DNA from: Jackrogersella multiformis
Taxonomy: Eukaryota > Ascomycota > Sordariomycetes > Xylariales > Hypoxylaceae
Length of the DNA: 64,000 nucleotides
Reading direction: 5' to 3'
Assembly (NCBI GenBank): GCA_902806575.1
Contig: CADCXD010000011.1
Location: 992,001 to 1,056,000, forward strand
Notes under the pieces: generated by a model
What the model saw: the letters and a program-made list of their open reading frames with translations, nothing else
Told to the model about the DNA's origin: nothing
Databases searched by the model: none
Part shown: positions 59,014 through 64,000 of the stretch, piece after piece
How positions within the stretch are numbered: the stretch's first letter is position 1
Layout: each line of letters opens with the position of its first letter
Program-made: the position numbers and the translations under genes

Positions 59014-60056
59014 ATGTCAATTTCACAATCAGCAGGATCCTCCTCATCCAATATGTCTATTCTCCTCACCGGCGGCAGCGGCAAGACGGCTCCGCGCATC
59101 GCCGCATTGCTCGCCGCCGACAAGAAGCCCTTTCTACTAGGCTCGCGTCAAGGGCCTGGTGCTGGGTCAAATGCTCATCCCACCGTCAAATTTGACATGA
59201 GCGATGAGTCGACCTGGACGAAGCCATTCGAGAGTGCACAGATCAAGGCCGTCTACATGATGGAGCCCCGGGTTAGCGAGCCTTGGGTGCCCATGAACAA
59301 GTTCGTAGATCTTGCCAAGAAGCAAGGCGTCAATCGTTTTGTTCTGTGCGCTGGCACCTCGGCCACGATTGGAAAGGACGGAATGGGCAGAGTTTGGGAG
59401 CATCTCATCAAGTCTGGTGTTGACTACTGTGTGCTTCGTCCGTCTTGGTTCATGGGTATGTGGCCCTAGCTGTTGGTCTTTATCAGTTCATATTCTTGAG
59501 TTGCTAATACAACCCATTTCCACGTAGAGAACTTAATTGAACCGGGCCTTGCATTTACCATCGGCAAGATGAACAAGATCTTTACCGCCGCTCAAGATGG
59601 AAAGATCCCCTTCATCAGCGCGGATGACATTTCCGATGTGGCCTATCACGCCCTGACGGACGAGAAGTCCTATAACTGTGACCTCAGGATACTCGGGCCT
59701 GAGAACTTGACTTACGATCAGGTGAGATCACCCTTCCTATCTACCTATCTATTTCAATAGAAAGTGGCATAGCTCACTACTTACACGAAATGCATTCACA
59801 GATTGCCGAGACTCTTTCCAAAGTTCTCGGGCGCGAGATCGAGCACGTGAAGCTCGACGAAGCCGGCCGGATTGACGGTCTGGTCCATGCTGGTCTGTCG
59901 GACTACTTCGCTCGATTTCTTACTCGTCTAGAGGTCTTAGCTTCGCAAGACTTCGAGAAGGGGACATCCGATGCCGTCGAAAGGGTGACAGGACACCCCC
60001 CACAAAGCTTCGAGAAGTTCGCTGAGGAGAACAAGGCTGTCTGGTCGTCCAACTAG
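59014..60056 (+). CDS. NmrA-like NAD(P)-binding reductase, festuclavine dehydrogenase-type, 296 aa
   Basis: Atypical short-chain reductase of the NmrA/EasG/FgaFS type: NADPH-binding, lacking the classical Ser-Tyr-Lys triad, often reducing imines or enones in fungal pathways. Three exons: 59,014-59,455; 59,528-59,721; 59,802-60,056, with introns of 72 bp (GTATGT to CGTAG) and 80 bp (GTGAGA to CACAG). Landmarks: Rossmann turn [59 protein letters not shown] across the first join, [13 protein letters not shown] and [22 protein letters not shown] across the second. A second in-frame ATG at 59,053 starts nearer to the Rossmann strand and may be the real one. It is transcribed divergently from the SnoaL-like gene. 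Its role in the pathway is probably a late reduction. Confidence 0.9.
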
Positions 60057-60843
60057 CTTCCTCGGTAGATTGTTTGTCAAGTGTAAAATTGAATGATCAA
60101 CACTCCCATTCCGATAGACTCATAAAATCACCTTTACTCCGCTCTTCGTAATCGCTCTTTGGTGCATGGACATAAGTATAGGTAGTTAACCATCTATTTG
60201 AGGATGTCCCGGAAGCCTGGGAGACCGCCTGCCGGTCTGCCTTTCTAAGAAACCGCATAGGATACAAGGGGATGGAAAGGGGAGAGGAAGGGATGGCCGG
60301 ATATCAAGAATGGAAAAAGTGGAATGCGGTTAATTAGAATAAGGACAGGGTACACAAATAAAATACATTAAACTTGAGGATGTTCTGGAATCATTGGGCT
60401 GCTGCCTGCCAGGCTACAGATACAGTCCACACCCACCAGTTTCTCCTGTAACGTCATGCTCAAACATGTCCCCGACCTCGCGGCTTACGCGCTCGTGAAG
60501 CTGTGTGCTGGCAGGTGTTGCCGTATCCCTATCATCGAGCCGCCGCTCAGCCGGAGCTGCAAGATCGCGAGTACGGCCCTGTCCAGTTCACTCTGTCGGA
60601 CCAGAACGAAGGTGTAAAATGGGTTCCTCTTGGGTAAAATACATCAATAGTAGGTAGACAGGGTAACATGAACTCTTATGTGATAACAAATGTCCGACCG
60701 AGCTGTTTAATTGTTAAATGTTGATATTGAAGCTACTGACTAAAACTACGTGACTATTACGGTCAACCTGGGATCATCTATGAGAATTGAATATGCTAAA
60801 AAGAAAAGTCTGTTTCCACGTGTATACCCATCTCCTCAAACAA
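60057..60843. other. Intergenic, convergent 3' ends, possible gene relic
   Basis: Between the convergent reductase and FAD oxidoreductase genes. Two imperfectly similar ~40 bp stretches begin TTGAGGATGT at about 60,198 and 60,373. The section 60,440-60,630 is more GC-rich and has short code-like open stretches in more than one frame that I cannot assign. No intact gene is seen. Confidence 0.45.
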
Positions 60844-62275
60844 TTATTGAGTCAGTTTGGGCACCAATTCATAATTGGTATAGTTCCACAACCCGGCCGA
60901 ATGATCAGAGACCCAAGCGGAGCCGGTGTACCATGTGTTTCTGTACCCTTGCAGCGAAAATAGGTCCTTGTAGAAGCCCTTCCTGATCTCAGCTGCCGTC
61001 ACGCCCATGCCCGACGGGCCGGCGTTGGAAAAGACCACAATTTGAGGCTTCGATCCAGGGGCAAGTGTCTGGAAATCCTTGATGATTTTTGCCTTGACTG
61101 TTGCGTCTGGCAACTCGGTGACCGAGCTGTACCAGGCCCAGTAAGTGTCGACGTCTTTGGTTGCCCAAATGAACTGTAAGACCGGCAATGTAGGGACATG
61201 GTATGTTTTGCCTGCGGCAGGTTTGGCGTTATAGTAACGGAACCCCTTGGCCAGACCAGTTTGGTTGAGTAAAACGGTATAGAACGCCTTGTTTTGAAAT
61301 TTGGAAAATATTCCTGATTCACGCTGGTCAAGACCAAGTGCTTTCAGGTTGTCGATCTTCGGGGGCGCTGTAACAAGCAGCTTGTTCGCCTTGATAAGTT
61401 TTCGCCCGTTGGGGGTGTTGACGACGAGGCTGATCCCAGTCTTTGATCGTGTTGCGCTGCTGACAGTGGAGCGAAGCAAGGCATCGGACCCAAGTTCTTT
61501 CTGAGCCTTCTGAAACACTGATTGGGCGTCATATGTCGCTGGGGCTAGTACTTCACCGCTGATAATGCCTTGGATGTATGGAATATCGGCTACTTTCAAA
61601 ATGTAGAGTGTTGGTTGCTCGAAGACGTTGCCGTTTGAAGTGGCAAACTGAGCGAGGATATACGCGACACTCTGGAGATTGTACTTTTCGACAAACTCGC
61701 CAAATGGCAGCAGCAAGTCCTCTGGGATCGGATCGGGCAACTGCGAAAAGTCTTCGAGGTATGGAAACTGTTAACTCGGGTATCAGCTCTCGCCTTCACT
61801 AGGTAGTGAGGATGTATCCAGATGGTCTTACCTTGGCAAGCACTTCGAGGTATGCACCGAAGTCAGGGTTGGGGAGCGTTCCGTCCGCTAACTCCTTGCC
61901 CGTGCAGAAGTCAGCGTACTTGTCGCCTATCCCCGGCTGCTCATACTGCACGACGGGAATGTCGAATCGGGAGAACCAGTCTACGACGGCGGTGTTGTTC
62001 TGGAAGTTGGAAGGGCCATAGTTGACGCGCACCCCTGACGAAGTTGTGAACGTTTTCACATGGCCTCCCAGTTGTGCTTGCTTCTCAATCACGACAACGG
62101 TCTTGCCGGCATCCTTGAGTCGGATGGCCGCATGGGAACCTGACGAGCCGCCGCCAACGATAGCAATATCTCGCTGTATGGTGTCTGCCGCGGAGAAGGA
62201 CGACTCCAGCGAGACACCCAGGCCATGAGAGACCCAAGAGACGAGAGTGACAAGCAATATGTGCGCTCTCATCAT
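60844..62275 (-). CDS. Signal-peptide-bearing FAD-dependent oxidoreductase (flavin amine oxidase / beta-cyclopiazonate dehydrogenase-like), 455 aa
   Basis: Flavin oxidoreductase with an amine-oxidase-type Rossmann start. Exons 62,275-61,832 and 61,767-60,844 join across a 64 bp intron (GTAAGA to AACAG) to give LEVLAKFPYLEDFSQLP. A hydrophobic N-terminal segment (MMRAHILLVTLVSWVSHGLG) looks like a signal peptide, so the enzyme probably enters the ER or a vesicle. It is followed by DIAIVGGGSSGSHAAIRL with the downstream VVVIEKQAQLGGHVKTF, a dinucleotide fold plus the GG motif of flavin amine oxidases. NYGPSNFQNN, a C-terminal NTWYTGSAWVSDHSAGLW segment and several NXS/T sites follow. The layout resembles the CpaO-type dehydrogenases annotated in many fungal clusters, judged from memory. 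It could carry out an oxidative ring closure or desaturation. It shares a 0.9 kb divergent promoter region with the HR-PKS, which supports cluster membership. Confidence 0.88.
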
Positions 62276-63190
62276 GATGAACTAAGTTGAGAAAGTGTTT
62301 CTATACCCTTTGGACCAAAAGAGATTTTTGAAGAGAAGTGACTGGATCAAACGAATGGATGAGTTTTCCAATTACGAACTCTCTCGTACTCTAATGATGC
62401 TTATAATCATAAATGAGTAGGGGAAGTCGTAGGTGAAGAATAATAGCCAGGGTTTCCAGCTCTCCGACTGTGGCGAGAAGCCGCCCCGTTCATCATGGTC
62501 CATGAGAAATCGATCCTACCACGATGTGGGACTCGAAATTCCTCTTGCTTGGGATAAATCATCGCGCCCGCATCCACATCCACGTCCGCTCCGGCTTCCA
62601 GCTGGGCTTCTCACAGCTATTATTTTTGCCCGGATGACAACATACACTATTCGCGTTATGACTTTGCCTATGCGTCCGCTTCTAAGAGACTCCTGGTACG
62701 ATGCCAAGTAGAACTCATTCCGGACAACATTTCCCAGGCGGGCTTACTATTGTGCGTGGCAATACTTTATTTAGAAAACACAGTCAGCGGCTCAATCCTG
62801 TGTCCCATCCTTCCAACCACTTAGCGTGAATAATACGGTAAATTAATAGATGGTTCAGGAACGGAGCGCTGGCAATGTCGGCCGCAGTCCGCATCATTAA
62901 ATTTATTGTGAGAAATAGCTGCCTAGTGGCAAATTCATCCCTGTGGTGTATGATATTTGTTTGGATAAGAAAAGCCTGCCTACCATTCTTTACAGTTGGG
63001 GTTGTAACATCTAGCCCTTGAGATACGCAACTTACTTCGACTAAAAAAGCCCGCTGGCTCGAACAAATACCCACCAGCTTCTTCTTCTATCTAGAGCATT
63101 GAGCACCTCCCAGTCCAATTTATCCTCATTCTTTTTACCATCACCGTGGGGGGCACATAACCTCGGCCAGTTCTACATTATCTCGACACA
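62276..63190. promoter_or_regulatory. Divergent promoter region of FAD oxidoreductase and HR-PKS
   Basis: 915 bp between divergent starts, with no gene seen. The arrangement mirrors the other two head-to-head pairs in the cluster. Confidence 0.55.
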
Positions 63191-64000
63191 ATGGACACAG
63201 ACAACAGCGAGTGGGCAAGCGAGCCCATTGCCATCATTGGCATGAGCTGCAAGTTCTCTGGTGGTGCCAGCGACCCAGACAAGCTTTGGGACCTCATGGC
63301 CTCAGGGAAGACTGGGTGGAGCGAGATTCCAGCAGATCGGTATGACCTGAGAGGAGTCTACCACCAGAATCACGAAAGAAACAGCACGGTTCGTAATATT
63401 CCGCCGAGTAACGTGCGTACGGTTGGCATACTAAGATACTGATGACTGGGCTCAGACACATGTCAGGGGTGGGCATTTTCTTGACGAGGACGTAGCGGCT
63501 TTTGATGCGGCATTCTTCAACTACTCGGCAGAGATGGCGCAGGCAATCGACCCACAGTTTCGGTTACAGCTCGAGTCTACCTATGAAGCGCTCGAAAACG
63601 GTGGGTTACTGCTGCCTCATTCCTCTCGGGTGCTCTGACCTCTAACTGACTCGAATCGTAGCGGGCCTGCCTCTCTCGCAGGTGGCGGGATCCCAGACGT
63701 CCGTGTTCGCTGGTGTCTTTACGCATGACTACCAAGAGGGAATAATACGGGACGAGGACAGACTGCCACGGTTCAATGTAGTGGGGACCTGGAGCCCCAT
63801 GTCGTCCAACCGCATCTCGCACTTTTTTGACTTCCGTGGCGCTAGTATGACTCTGGAAACGGGATGTTCGACGACATTGGTAGCCCTGCACCAGGCGATA
63901 CAGACCTTGCGCAACCGCGAGGCCGACATGTCCATCGTAACCGGAGCCAACGTGATGCTGAACCCGGATACATTCAAGGCGATCGGGTCACTGGGGATGC
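63191..64000 (+). CDS. Highly reducing polyketide synthase, 5' end (gene runs off the window)
   Basis: N-terminal ketosynthase of an iterative highly reducing PKS. Visible exons: 63,191-63,388; 63,456-63,600; 63,662 to the window edge, with introns of 67 bp (GTTCGT to CTCAG) and 61 bp (GTGGGT to CGTAG), both frame-preserving. Landmarks in order: [58 protein letters not shown] across the first join, [24 protein letters not shown] across the second, [10 protein letters not shown], and the active-site stretch [21 protein letters not shown] with the catalytic Cys. There is no SAT domain before the KS, which is the HR-PKS arrangement. The methyltransferase, DH, ER, KR and ACP domains lie outside the window, so the degree of reduction cannot be predicted. 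It likely supplies the starter chain taken by the NR-PKS SAT domain. Confidence 0.93.

Overview
The window looks like a nuclear contig from a filamentous ascomycete (Pezizomycotina, probably Sordariomycetes; a Xylariales-like fungus is a guess). Reasons: genes interrupted by short 50-80 bp GT-AG introns with CTAAC/CTAAT-type branch sites, an IQGAP with RasGAP C-terminus, fungal polyketide synthases with SAT/PT/R domains, and no bacterial operon logic. Gene models below were spliced by eye; all intron joins quoted keep frame.

Layout. 1-760 (minus): 5' part of a G1/S-type cyclin, cut by the window start. 761-13,758: about 13 kb with no supportable gene, but littered with a short palindromic motif built on TACCTAGGTA. 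13,759-21,323: an unusual divergent pair, a 592-aa protein with a retropepsin-like site (minus) and a 1,642-aa low-complexity/multidomain protein (plus), sharing a 630 bp promoter region. 21,750-23,014 (minus): zinc-less quinone-oxidoreductase-type MDR enzyme. 24,020-29,189 (minus): IQGAP (cytokinesis scaffold). 30,454-32,326 (plus): IMP dehydrogenase. 33,123-35,358 (minus): MFS transporter. 37,841-40,310 (plus): transferrin-receptor/glutamate-carboxypeptidase-II-like M28 peptidase. 41,457-43,072 (plus): secreted serine carboxypeptidase-like protein. 43,798-46,354 (plus): AAA+ ATPase with acidic tail.

47,271-64,000: left part of a secondary-metabolite gene cluster. It holds a non-reducing PKS (SAT-KS-AT-PT-ACP-R, no C-methyltransferase), a divergent group-A flavin monooxygenase, a small SnoaL-like protein, an NmrA/festuclavine-dehydrogenase-like reductase, a signal-peptide-bearing FAD oxidoreductase and the first ~230 codons of a highly reducing PKS that runs off the right edge. 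Working model (inference): the HR-PKS makes a reduced chain that the SAT domain of the NR-PKS loads; the NR-PKS extends and cyclises it and the R domain releases an aromatic aldehyde; the flavin monooxygenase hydroxylates (possibly dearomatises) the ring and the remaining enzymes tailor it. This is azaphilone/sorbicillinoid/tropolone-type logic, but without the ring C-methylation normally found in those systems. No pathway transcription factor or exporter is seen inside the sequenced part of the cluster.

The strongest candidates for something undescribed are the divergent retropepsin-like/1,642-aa gene pair, the methyltransferase-less R-terminated PKS cluster, and the dispersed TACCTAGGTA palindromes.
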